NCBI GenBank assembly: GCA_027858355.1
Contig: JAQICW010000390.1
Span: forward strand, 1-12,148
Direction: 5' to 3'
Source of the DNA: Desulfobacula sp.
GTDB taxonomy: Bacteria; Desulfobacterota; Desulfobacteria; Desulfobacterales; Desulfobacteraceae
DNA: 12,148 nucleotides
In this document: positions 1 to 6,336 of the stretch, piece after piece
How positions within the stretch are numbered: position 1 is the stretch's first letter
How the letters are laid out: every line of letters starts with the position of its first letter
The notes under the pieces: generated by a model
What the model was told of the DNA's origin: nothing
Databases searched by the model: none
What the model saw: the letters and a program-made list of their open reading frames with translations, nothing else
Program-made: the position numbers and the translations under genes

Positions 1-182
1 CCACCTCCGCCACCCTCTGTGATACCATAGATATTTGATACAGCACAGGGCAACTTTTCCACAAGAAGTTTCATAATGTCAAATGGCACGGGCTGAGCAC
101 CGATTTCCATATATTTCCATGAAGACAGGTCATAATCAGAAAGATTAATATTCCCTTTTTCAATGGCATTTAAAAAGCTGGA
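1..182 (-). pseudogene. Acyl-CoA ligase (AMP-binding) internal fragment, truncated
   Basis: Read on the minus strand from 182 down to 1, this frame gives about 60 residues of an AMP-forming acyl-CoA synthetase, including WKYMEIGAQPVPFDIM and, at the left edge, IYGITEGGGG. The latter matches the YGxTE adenylation core motif of the family, which activates carboxylic acids as acyl-AMP before transfer to CoA. The gene continues past the left edge. On its 5' side the frame meets a TAA at 183-185, and the DNA beyond shows no ligase-like sequence in any frame I read. Full-length family members carry several hundred residues before this point, so the N-terminal part is missing. This may be a gene remnant, an insertion or rearrangement point near 170-185, or a chimeric join like the one at the right end. 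The only internal ATG (108-110) lies inside conserved sequence and is an unlikely start. Family call is fairly sure; substrate is unknown. Confidence 0.6.
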
Positions 183-301
183 TTAAATAAAGTTTCCCAT
201 TGAGCTTGACTTATCATTGAACGATAACGTAAATAACACAAGCCTTGAGTGCGAATAGTAAAGTTACAATTAGTTAAATTCCAAAAGTTTAAACAGGTGT
301 A

Positions 302-340
302 AAGTTTTTATAAAGTTTGCGCCACAAATTTTATAAACTT
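302..340 (+). promoter_or_regulatory. Strong hairpin in the dctP leader, candidate regulatory element
   Basis: Positions 302-307 pair with 335-340 (AAGTTT/AAACTT). After a two-base bulge (308-309), 310-319 pair with 325-334, with one G-T wobble and a CGCCA loop. That makes 16 pairs ending 24 nt before the dctP ATG and just upstream of its ribosome binding site. No T-run follows on the plus strand, so it does not look like a terminator. It could be an operator palindrome or an mRNA leader structure controlling the TRAP operon. The function is inference; the pairing is seen directly. Confidence 0.35.
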
Positions 341-364
341 AAATTAAAAGGAAAGGAACTAAGT

Positions 365-1513
365 ATGAAGAATTGGAAAATGCTATTAGCAATTGCTTTA
401 GTAGTACTTGCTGCTATTGCGATATTTTTTTTTGTGACCAAAGAGGAAAAGAAACCTGTTATTGAAGAAAAACCTCCAATTGAGAAAAAAGTTGTAGAGG
501 AGAAACCTCCTGTTAAAGCAGCACCCTCTTTGGATAAGTGGAAGCCTGATTTTGATCCTTCAACCGCAGAATATAAATGTGTTGTTTCTAACGTATCAAC
601 ACCAGGTCTTGTGGGCACTTTGGCCGGTTTTGAAATCCGCGATGAAGTCTGGAAACGGACAAACGGTCAAGTCTATGTGGACTTTAAACCGTATTCCATG
701 CTGGGCGGTGAGGTAGAAGTGTTGAATATGCTGCAGATGGGCGCTGTGCAGGGTATGGGCGTCAGCTCTGTGGCCGCAACCAACTTAGGTCCCAGATTTG
801 GAATCGTGAATCTGCCTTTTCTTGTGAATTCTTTTGAACGTCTTGATAAATTTATCAATAATACAAAGACTTTTAATCATTTTTTAATGGCAATGGATCA
901 TCAGGGGATTACCGGGCTTGATATTACCGGATATGGTAATTATGGATGGGCAACCACCATACCTGTCAGGAATATTAACGATGCCAAAAAAGTAAAGTTC
1001 AGGATTGCAGAAGCAGCTGTTAACCAGCTAAGCTACAGAAACTGGGGATTCAATCCTGTTTCCATGCCATGGCCGGATGTACCTGTTGCCTTGAAACAGG
1101 GCGTCATTACCGGTCTGGATCATACACTTACTGTCTGTAATGTCACTAAAAAATTTGAAGTGGCCAAATATTTTACCCAGATCAACTATGCCCAGGGACT
1201 TTTCATCTGGATTTTTAATAAGGCCTGGCTTGCAAAGCTTCCCGATGATATAAGAAGCGCTTTTATTGCCAGTGTTAATGATGTCTGTGCAAAGAGCCGC
1301 GTAAAATCACTCACGGAAGAAAATACCAATATTGAAAAAGCAAAAGCCTCTGGTGTTGAATTCTTTCAGCTTTCTGATTCAGACATGGCAACTTTATTGA
1401 AACAAAGCAAGGGAACATATGATAAATATGCCCCTGAAATCAATAAGCTTTATCCCGGTGATACCTACAAACCGGATAATTTCTTAAAAGAAGTTCAGGG
1501 ATTGCTGCAATAA
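365..1513 (+). CDS. dctP: TRAP transporter solute-binding protein, DctP family, membrane-anchored
   Basis: This is the substrate-binding component of a tripartite ATP-independent periplasmic transporter, which delivers an organic acid-type ligand to the DctQM permease. An ATG at 365, 7 nt after AAGGA (353-357), is preferred over an in-frame TTG at 317; it gives 382 residues. Residues 6-24 are a hydrophobic segment (LLAIALVVLAAIAIFFF). A highly charged Pro/Glu/Lys linker (about 25-54, with EEKPPIEKK and EEKPPVK units) follows, then the binding domain. Around residue 213 is KVKFRIAEA, matching the conserved TRAP arginine region that salt-bridges the ligand carboxylate, followed by a GFNPVSMPWPDVPVALKQG segment typical of the family. 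There is no obvious signal peptidase site after the hydrophobic segment, so the protein may stay anchored. It is followed by dctQ (43-nt gap) and dctM. The ligand cannot be named from sequence. Confidence 0.88.
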   Translation: MKNWKMLLAIALVVLAAIAIFFFVTKEEKKPVIEEKPPIEKKVVEEKPPVKAAPSLDKWKPDFDPSTAEYKCVVSNVSTPGLVGTLAGFEIRDEVWKRTNGQVYVDFKPYSMLGGEVEVLNMLQMGAVQGMGVSSVAATNLGPRFGIVNLPFLVNSFERLDKFINNTKTFNHFLMAMDHQGITGLDITGYGNYGWATTIPVRNINDAKKVKFRIAEAAVNQLSYRNWGFNPVSMPWPDVPVALKQGVITGLDHTLTVCNVTKKFEVAKYFTQINYAQGLFIWIFNKAWLAKLPDDIRSAFIASVNDVCAKSRVKSLTEENTNIEKAKASGVEFFQLSDSDMATLLKQSKGTYDKYAPEINKLYPGDTYKPDNFLKEVQGLLQ

Positions 1514-1556
1514 GTTAATTGCTGATCGATAACAAACGCTTAATAGGACTTGGTTT

Positions 1557-2048
1557 ATGCTTGGGAAAAGTTTAAAAAAATTAGACACCATTGTCACCAA
1601 TATTGAAGAGTGGACCCTTTTTGTTATTGTAATGGCAGCACTTTTATCTCTTTTTGCCAACGTTGTTTTAAGGTATGGGTTTAACTACACCCTTGCCTGG
1701 AGCGAAGAACTGGTGCGTATTGTCATTATTTATTCAACATTTGTGGGTGCCAGCGTGGCAGTCAAGCAAAGGGCAATGATTAAAATCGATGCCGTTGTCC
1801 AGATCTTTCCCAGGCTTAAACCAGGATTGACATTTTATTCCAATATACTGATGCTTATTTTTGCCGGTATGATGATTTACTATGGGTACCAAATGACCCA
1901 TCTGCAGTTTGAGACACACCAGAAAACAATTATCATGCAGATTCCTCTTGTTGCTATATATACCATCATGCCTGTAATGGGCGTGATGGTATTTATCAGA
2001 ACTGTTCAGGTAATGATTCAAGATTTTCGAACCAGATATATGAAATAG
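1557..2048 (+). CDS. dctQ: TRAP transporter small permease subunit DctQ
   Basis: This is the small four-helix membrane subunit of the TRAP transporter, which associates with DctM in the inner membrane. The 163-residue length is normal for the family. Four hydrophobic segments are visible, at roughly residues 20-40, 52-68, 92-110 and 128-148. The segment NVVLRYGFNYTLAWSEELVR is the characteristic DctQ motif (N-hydrophobic-R-Y, then W-x-E-E-hydrophobic). The gene lies between dctP and dctM with short gaps (43 and 19 nt), which fits a single dctPQM transcript. Start ATG 1557. Confidence 0.9.
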   Translation: MLGKSLKKLDTIVTNIEEWTLFVIVMAALLSLFANVVLRYGFNYTLAWSEELVRIVIIYSTFVGASVAVKQRAMIKIDAVVQIFPRLKPGLTFYSNILMLIFAGMMIYYGYQMTHLQFETHQKTIIMQIPLVAIYTIMPVMGVMVFIRTVQVMIQDFRTRYMK

Positions 2049-2067
2049 ATAAAAGGGTTTATTTTCA

Positions 2068-3360
2068 ATGCAGATCAGCGATTTGATTATTCTATGTATT
2101 CTCCTGGGTTTTATGACAACGTATATTCCAGTCTTTTTATCTTTGTTTTTTACATCAGCCATTGGATTTGTCGTATTCCTGAATATTCCTCCCGACCTGT
2201 TGGCCCAGACGCTTTTCCGGAGTCTTGATAAATTTGCACTGGTTGTGGTCCTGTTCTTTATCCTTTGTGGTAATATCATGAGCAAAGGAAAAATGATTGA
2301 AAAATTGATCAACCTTGCCAATGCCCTGGTAAGCTGGCTGCCCGGCGGTCTTGGTATGGCCGGTGTCATTGGCTGTGGTCTGTTTGGTGCCATTTCAGGG
2401 TCTACTGTTGCAACAGTGGTTGCCCTTGGCGGATTCATGATTCCAGCCCTTATCAAGAACGGGTATGATGAAAACTACACCCTGGGCCTTATGACCACCT
2501 CGCCCAACCTTGGCGTGATCATTCCTCCCAGTATCAGTATGATCTTTTATTCCATGATCAGCAATGTATCTCTGGAAGGGCTTTTTATGACAGGGCTTAT
2601 CCCGGGTATTATTATCATTGTCTGTGTCTGTCTTTATACCTGGGTTCTCTACAGAAAAAGAACGGATATCAAGAGATTGCCTGCCCCAAATTTTAATCAG
2701 CTATATGCTATTTTTAAAGAAGGGTTCTGGGCAGTAATGCTCATTGTTATCATTTTTGGCGGCATATTTTCAGGCATGTTTACTGCAAATGAAGCAGCAG
2801 TTGTTGCGTGTGTGTATGCGTTCCTGGTTGAGCTTTTTATTTTCAAGTCCATGGGATTTAAAGAAGTAAAAGAAATAACTGTCAGTTCTGCTGTAACCAG
2901 TGCCACCTTACTTTTGATTGTTGCATCGGCTACGTGTTTTGGTCGATATCTGACCTTTGAGAATATTCCCAACAGGGTTGCAGAAATTGTTGTGGCAAGT
3001 ATTCAATCTCCCATTGTTTTTTTACTGGTCATGAACATTCTGCTGCTTATTATCGGCATGTTCATGGATATTATTTCTGCGACATTGATATTGGGCCCGG
3101 TATTTTTGCCATTGCTCGGTCCATTTAATGTGGATCCCATGCATTTCGGGCTCATCATGACTGTAAACCTTGCCATTGGATACTGCACGCCGCCTATGGG
3201 GGTGAGTCTGTTTATTACTGGATCACTGGCAAAAAGGGATATCATCTATGTCTCAAAGGCGGTAATGCCATTTTTGGTTATTCAGATCGGTGTGCTTTTC
3301 TTTTTAACATACTGCCCTGAAGTTGTACTTTTTTTGCCCAGGCTTTTGGGATATTTATAA
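2068..3360 (+). CDS. dctM: TRAP transporter large permease subunit DctM
   Basis: This is the large, roughly 12-helix transport subunit that couples substrate import to a Na+ or H+ gradient. The 430-residue length is standard for the family. Hallmark segments are present: GAISGSTVATVVALGGFMIP (about residues 110-130), followed by GYDENYTLGLMTTSPNLGVIIPPSISM with the conserved IIPPS motif, and the C-terminal half repeat GLIMTVNLAIGYCTPPMGVSLF, the counterpart of IIPPS. The start ATG 2068 has an AAAAGGG element about 10 nt upstream. It is the last gene of the TRAP operon. A hairpin at 3396-3438 lies downstream and may also stop transcripts coming from this side, although its T-run faces the other strand. 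Confidence 0.93.
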   Translation: MQISDLIILCILLGFMTTYIPVFLSLFFTSAIGFVVFLNIPPDLLAQTLFRSLDKFALVVVLFFILCGNIMSKGKMIEKLINLANALVSWLPGGLGMAGVIGCGLFGAISGSTVATVVALGGFMIPALIKNGYDENYTLGLMTTSPNLGVIIPPSISMIFYSMISNVSLEGLFMTGLIPGIIIIVCVCLYTWVLYRKRTDIKRLPAPNFNQLYAIFKEGFWAVMLIVIIFGGIFSGMFTANEAAVVACVYAFLVELFIFKSMGFKEVKEITVSSAVTSATLLLIVASATCFGRYLTFENIPNRVAEIVVASIQSPIVFLLVMNILLLIIGMFMDIISATLILGPVFLPLLGPFNVDPMHFGLIMTVNLAIGYCTPPMGVSLFITGSLAKRDIIYVSKAVMPFLVIQIGVLFFLTYCPEVVLFLPRLLGYL

Positions 3361-3390
3361 AAAAATCAAGGCTTATGCACTTAGCCTGAC

Positions 3391-3438
3391 AAAAAAAGGC
3401 GGGTTTCAAAAGAAGTTGATTTCTTTTAATCCCGCCTT
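3391..3438 (-). terminator. Rho-independent terminator for the response-regulator gene
   Basis: AAGGCGGG (3396-3403) pairs with CCCGCCTT (3431-3438). An inner stem AAAGAA/TTCTTT closes around GTTGAT. On the minus strand the stem is followed by seven T residues (complement of 3391-3397), the classic intrinsic-terminator form. It lies 80 nt past the stop of the minus-strand response regulator and between two convergent genes. Confidence 0.75.
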
Positions 3439-3517
3439 GTACTTGCTTCGCAGTGGAGCGTATGCTTTCAAAATTTTCAGGTTTTCGGTCAGACACTAAA
3501 TAGCAAAGTTATTGAAT

Positions 3518-4075
3518 TTATATACCTTTGTCTATTATTTTCTTATCGTGTAACAGTCTTTCCTGTATACCCCTTGAGACTTCCCAGCTTTTTTCAAAAT
3601 CATTCCAGAAATCTTTGTTTTCATCTTTCCAGTCTTTTCCAAATCGCTGGTTGAAAACATGCCCAAGTTTTTCAAAAAGAAGCTTCCAGGTTGGTTTGCC
3701 CTGGTTTTGTGCTCCCAAAAGTTCATTGATTAATAAATCAAGCTCACTTAAATGTTCTTTTGAAAGATAGGAAATAGCGCCTTTTTTAATGGATTGCATC
3801 AGGGAATCCGGGTTCAGGGAATTGGCCGTCAGCATGACGGCAGGAATGTCCCTTTTTACGCATTCCTCTAAAAGCTTAATCCCGTTGACTCCCATAATGT
3901 CCAGGATAGCAAGGTCATATTGGGTCCGGAGGATTTTTTCAGAAGCTGTCTCATAGTCCTGGGCAACGTCTATCTTTGCTTCATCCAGAATTTCCTGAAT
4001 GGTTTCAAGAACATCCCATTCATCGTCAACAGCCAGTATATGTTTGTTTTTGAGAAAAGAATCGATTTTTGTCAT
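3518..4075 (-). CDS. Response regulator, receiver domain with short unrecognised C-terminal region
   Basis: This is a phospho-receiver protein of a two-component system, 185 residues and probably cytoplasmic. Residues 10-120 form a CheY-like domain: acidic pair D17-D18, phospho-acceptor D59 in LAILDIMG, T83 in MLTAN and K106 in YLSKE, all in the expected places. The remaining 65 or so residues are rich in Trp, Phe, Lys and Asp (RFGKDWKDENKDFWNDF) and match no DNA-binding or enzymatic output domain I know. The start ATG at 4075 is preceded by AAGGAG (complement of 4081-4086). No histidine kinase is adjacent, so this is an orphan regulator in the window. It is convergent with dctM and divergent from the flavoprotein gene; a link to either is only conjecture. 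Confidence 0.85.
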   Translation of the reverse strand: MTKIDSFLKNKHILAVDDEWDVLETIQEILDEAKIDVAQDYETASEKILRTQYDLAILDIMGVNGIKLLEECVKRDIPAVMLTANSLNPDSLMQSIKKGAISYLSKEHLSELDLLINELLGAQNQGKPTWKLLFEKLGHVFNQRFGKDWKDENKDFWNDFEKSWEVSRGIQERLLHDKKIIDKGI

Positions 4076-4236
4076 TTTTTCTCCTTATAAAAAGATATAT
4101 ATAGGTATCAATGGTGTTTGTCTTATAATAATTTTGTCAATTTCGTTATTCGCACTATAAATATTAGTTTTTATAGCTTTATTCTTAATTTTATAAAATA
4201 TCCAAAACATATCGAAAAGTCAAGCCATTACAGGCA

Positions 4237-4307
4237 TTAACAAGAAAAACGTCTTCTAATTTTATTGTGTTAACAGAAAAAATGGCTTAAAGTATTTTTT
4301 TAACAGA
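4237..4307. repeat. Three spaced TTAACA repeats in the divergent promoter region
   Basis: TTAACAAGAAAA (4237), TTAACAGAAAAA (4270) and TTAACAGACATT (4300) recur at 33- and 30-nt intervals, about three helical turns, upstream of the flavoprotein gene. The region 4076-4339 is otherwise AT-rich intergenic DNA without a gene. Such phased repeats can be regulator sites, but the local base composition makes chance similarity possible. Confidence 0.3.
4270..4298 (+). promoter_or_regulatory. Candidate sigma-70 type promoter for the flavoprotein gene
   Basis: TTAACA (4270-4275) and TATTTT (4293-4298) are separated by 17 nt, with the gene start about 40 nt further on. The match is moderate and the region is very AT-rich, so this is a weak prediction. 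Confidence 0.3.
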
Positions 4308-4339
4308 CATTTATTCAAAATACAATAAGGAGGTATAGG

Positions 4340-4978
4340 ATGGTAAAGTTTCTTGCCATATCTTCAAGCCCGGTAAAAAAGGGAAACAATGAGTATCTGA
4401 CGTCGTACATGCTTGAAGCTGCAGAACGTCAGGGATGCGACACTCAATGCATTAATTTATCAGAAATGAAAATAGAGGAATGCCTTCATTGCAATTCCTG
4501 TATTGGAAAACAGAAACCGGGTAAATACTGTGTGATTGACGATGATGCACAAAAGATTTTTGAGGCAGCAGAACAATCAGATATAATACTTTTATCAAGC
4601 CCTGTATATCATATGCGAATGAATGCAAGAATGGCAGCTCTGACGGATAGAATGCGGGTCTTTATTTTTGGGAATCTTTCCAGCGGCAAGATGAAAAATA
4701 AAATTGGTATCAGTGCTGCAGTTGCATGGAAGCGCCATGGCGGATTTGAAACCACCCATCTTTCCCATATGTTTGTCTTTTATAATCTTGATATGCTGCC
4801 CGTGGGGTGTCATCATTCTATCAGCCCTTTGGGCGCGTCAGCAGTATCCAGTAGGTATGGAGAGGGCCTGTTTGAAAGGGAAGTAAGGTGTGGAGTCATG
4901 GAAGACAAGGCTGGGTTAAAATCAGGTGAAATGCTGGTTAAAAGGGCCATAGAAGTTGCTAAAACCTTAAAACCATAG
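4340..4978 (+). CDS. Flavodoxin-fold NADPH-dependent FMN reductase / iron-sulfur flavoprotein-like
   Basis: This 212-residue protein has the flavodoxin-like FMN-binding fold: an N-terminal strand plus phosphate loop (FLAISSSPVKKGNNEYL) and the later LLSSPVYHMRMNARM loop, which matches the family's SPVY flavin-contact motif. It also carries a compact cysteine cluster at C48, C51, C54 and C64 (Cx2Cx2Cx9C). In archaeal-type iron-sulfur flavoproteins (Isf) a similar motif binds a 4Fe-4S cluster, so a redox role moving electrons between FMN and a partner is likely. AAGGAGG (4327-4333) sits 6 nt before ATG 4340. The gene stands alone, with 104 nt before the next gene. Partners and substrate are unknown; plain NAD(P)H:quinone or azo-type reductases share the fold. 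Confidence 0.82.
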   Translation: MVKFLAISSSPVKKGNNEYLTSYMLEAAERQGCDTQCINLSEMKIEECLHCNSCIGKQKPGKYCVIDDDAQKIFEAAEQSDIILLSSPVYHMRMNARMAALTDRMRVFIFGNLSSGKMKNKIGISAAVAWKRHGGFETTHLSHMFVFYNLDMLPVGCHHSISPLGASAVSSRYGEGLFEREVRCGVMEDKAGLKSGEMLVKRAIEVAKTLKP

Positions 4979-5082
4979 GTGTTTTAAAAGGATAAAAAGA
5001 TTGACGATGAAAGGGTGAAACTATATGTTTAGAAAAGTTTAATTTATGAAGACTATTTTTGATAACCGGAGACAAGAGATAT

Positions 5083-5568
5083 ATGGATAAAATTGTCACT
5101 TTTTCTGAGATTAAAATATTATCCAGACAATACAAGGATGCTAAAAAAACAATTGTATTTACCAATGGGTGTTTTGATATTATTCATGCCGGTCATGTGA
5201 AATATCTGACCCATGCTGCAAGCCTGGGGGATATCCTTATTCTGGGCTTGAATTCCGATGGCTCAGTGAAATGCATCAAAGGAGAAAAACGGCCCTTGAT
5301 TGGTCAGGACCATCGGTCTATTGTTGTGGCGGCCCTGGCTTGTATTGATCATGTGGTACTGTTTGATGAGCCTGATCCGCAAATTTTGATTGAGGCCATT
5401 TGTCCTGATGTGCTGGTTAAAGGGGCAGACTGGCCGGAAGATCAGATCATTGGGGGTGATTTCGTAAAAAATAATGGGGGACATATAGAAAGGGTCTTTT
5501 GGGAACCTGACATATCCACAACAAAAATCATAGATCGCATCGGTGAACTTTATTATGGAAAGCACTGA
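5083..5568 (+). CDS. rfaE2: D-glycero-beta-D-manno-heptose 1-phosphate adenylyltransferase (RfaE2 / HldE C-terminal type)
   Basis: This enzyme makes ADP-heptose from heptose-1-phosphate and ATP for the lipopolysaccharide inner core. The 161-residue protein is a stand-alone nucleotidyltransferase domain, as opposed to the bifunctional kinase-transferase HldE. The signature TNGCFDIIHAGHVKYL carries the HxGH nucleotide-binding motif near residues 35-38. GLNSDGSVKCIKGEKRPL and the C-terminal STTKIIDRI (substitute for the ISTT/SSS loop) complete the family pattern. ATG 5083 follows GGAG (5068-5071); a TTG start 24 nt upstream is possible but lacks a ribosome site. Its 3' end overlaps the start of the next gene by 14 nt, suggesting co-translation. 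The related glycerol-3-phosphate cytidylyltransferases share the motif, but the context and the GEKRP stretch favour heptose. Confidence 0.87.
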   Translation: MDKIVTFSEIKILSRQYKDAKKTIVFTNGCFDIIHAGHVKYLTHAASLGDILILGLNSDGSVKCIKGEKRPLIGQDHRSIVVAALACIDHVVLFDEPDPQILIEAICPDVLVKGADWPEDQIIGGDFVKNNGGHIERVFWEPDISTTKIIDRIGELYYGKH

Positions 5569-6328
5569 TATCAAAATCTGTGAATTTGAACATTTTAAAA
5601 ATCATTCCTGTATTGTTCACGGTATATTTACAAGGGCAGGCGGAACAAGTACAGGCGCTTTTGATTCTCTGAATATCGGTATAAATTCAGGTGATGAGCT
5701 ATTGGCTGTTGCAAATAACCGAAAGGTCATTATCAGAAAAATGGGGACAAAGCCCTTTGTTTTTTTAAACCAGGTGCACAGGAGTGGTGTTAAGGTATTG
5801 AAAAAGGATGACATTACTATTTCTGAAAATTTTCAATTCAATACTGAATTTGCCACAGCTGACGCAATTGTTACTGACATGAAAGATGTGTTTCTTGTCA
5901 TCCAGGTAGCCGATTGCCAGGCTGTCATGCTCTATGACCCTGAAAAAAAAGTAATTGCAAATATTCATTCCGGGTGGCAGGGAAGTGTTAAAAATATTAT
6001 TGGAAAATGCGTGGACAAAATGGTCTTTGAGTTTGGCTGTGAGCCTGAAAATATCATTGCAGGCATTTCTCCTTCCCTTGGTCCCTGCTGCTCTGAATTT
6101 GTAAATTATAAGGATGAGATCCCCAAAAATTTGTGGAAATATAAAATTAAAAATAAAGATTATTTTAATTTCTGGAACATGAGTGTTGATCAGCTGATGG
6201 ATAAGGGTGTGAAAAAAGAGTGCATTGAAAATATGGAAATATGCACAAAATGTAATACAGACATGTTTTATTCTTTTCGGGGAGAGAAAACCACGGGCAG
6301 GTTTGCCTGTGTGATTTCCATGCAATAA
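5555..6328 (+). CDS. pgeF: Peptidoglycan editing factor PgeF (laccase-domain, YfiH/YlmD family)
   Basis: This 257-residue cytosolic protein belongs to the YfiH/DUF152 family, described as multicopper polyphenol oxidase, purine nucleoside phosphorylase or peptidoglycan editing factor. Metal-site motifs are all present: FLNQVHRSGV (His), VQVADCQAVMLYDP (Cys), IHSGWQGSVKNII (His) and GISPSLGPCCSEF. An N-terminal GIFTRAGGTSTGAFDSLNIG segment is also typical. ATG 5555 is 8 nt after GGTGA (5542-5546); an in-frame GTG at 5543 would add four residues. The gene overlaps the preceding rfaE2 and ends 8 nt before selD, so the three appear to form one transcription unit. The exact substrate in this organism is not evident. 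Confidence 0.88.
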   Translation: MESTDIKICEFEHFKNHSCIVHGIFTRAGGTSTGAFDSLNIGINSGDELLAVANNRKVIIRKMGTKPFVFLNQVHRSGVKVLKKDDITISENFQFNTEFATADAIVTDMKDVFLVIQVADCQAVMLYDPEKKVIANIHSGWQGSVKNIIGKCVDKMVFEFGCEPENIIAGISPSLGPCCSEFVNYKDEIPKNLWKYKIKNKDYFNFWNMSVDQLMDKGVKKECIENMEICTKCNTDMFYSFRGEKTTGRFACVISMQ

Positions 6329-6336
6329 AAGGAAGT

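Noticed and set aside
170..316. Minus-strand coding-like tail (IRTQGLCYLRYRSM) resembling the end of a transposase
   Set aside because: I cannot match it to a known family, no start or terminal repeat is visible, and it could be chance; mentioned only as part of the left-edge boundary.
1734..2456. A long 240-codon minus-strand open frame across dctQ and dctM
   Set aside because: It lies antisense to two well-supported TRAP genes, its translation has no recognisable domain, and no terminator or ribosome site fits it.
4140..4165. TATTCGCACT shared between this region and the complement of the 248-260 region
   Set aside because: A single 10-base match between two AT-rich intergenic stretches is close to chance expectation, and the flanks do not extend the match.
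4300..4326. TTAACA with TACAAT as a promoter just before the flavoprotein gene
   Set aside because: The spacer is only 15 nt and transcription would start inside or after the ribosome binding site.
5765..6325. A 186-codon minus-strand open frame within pgeF
   Set aside because: It is antisense to conserved pgeF motifs, and its Phe/Asn/Ile-rich translation looks like a mirror of AT-rich coding DNA.
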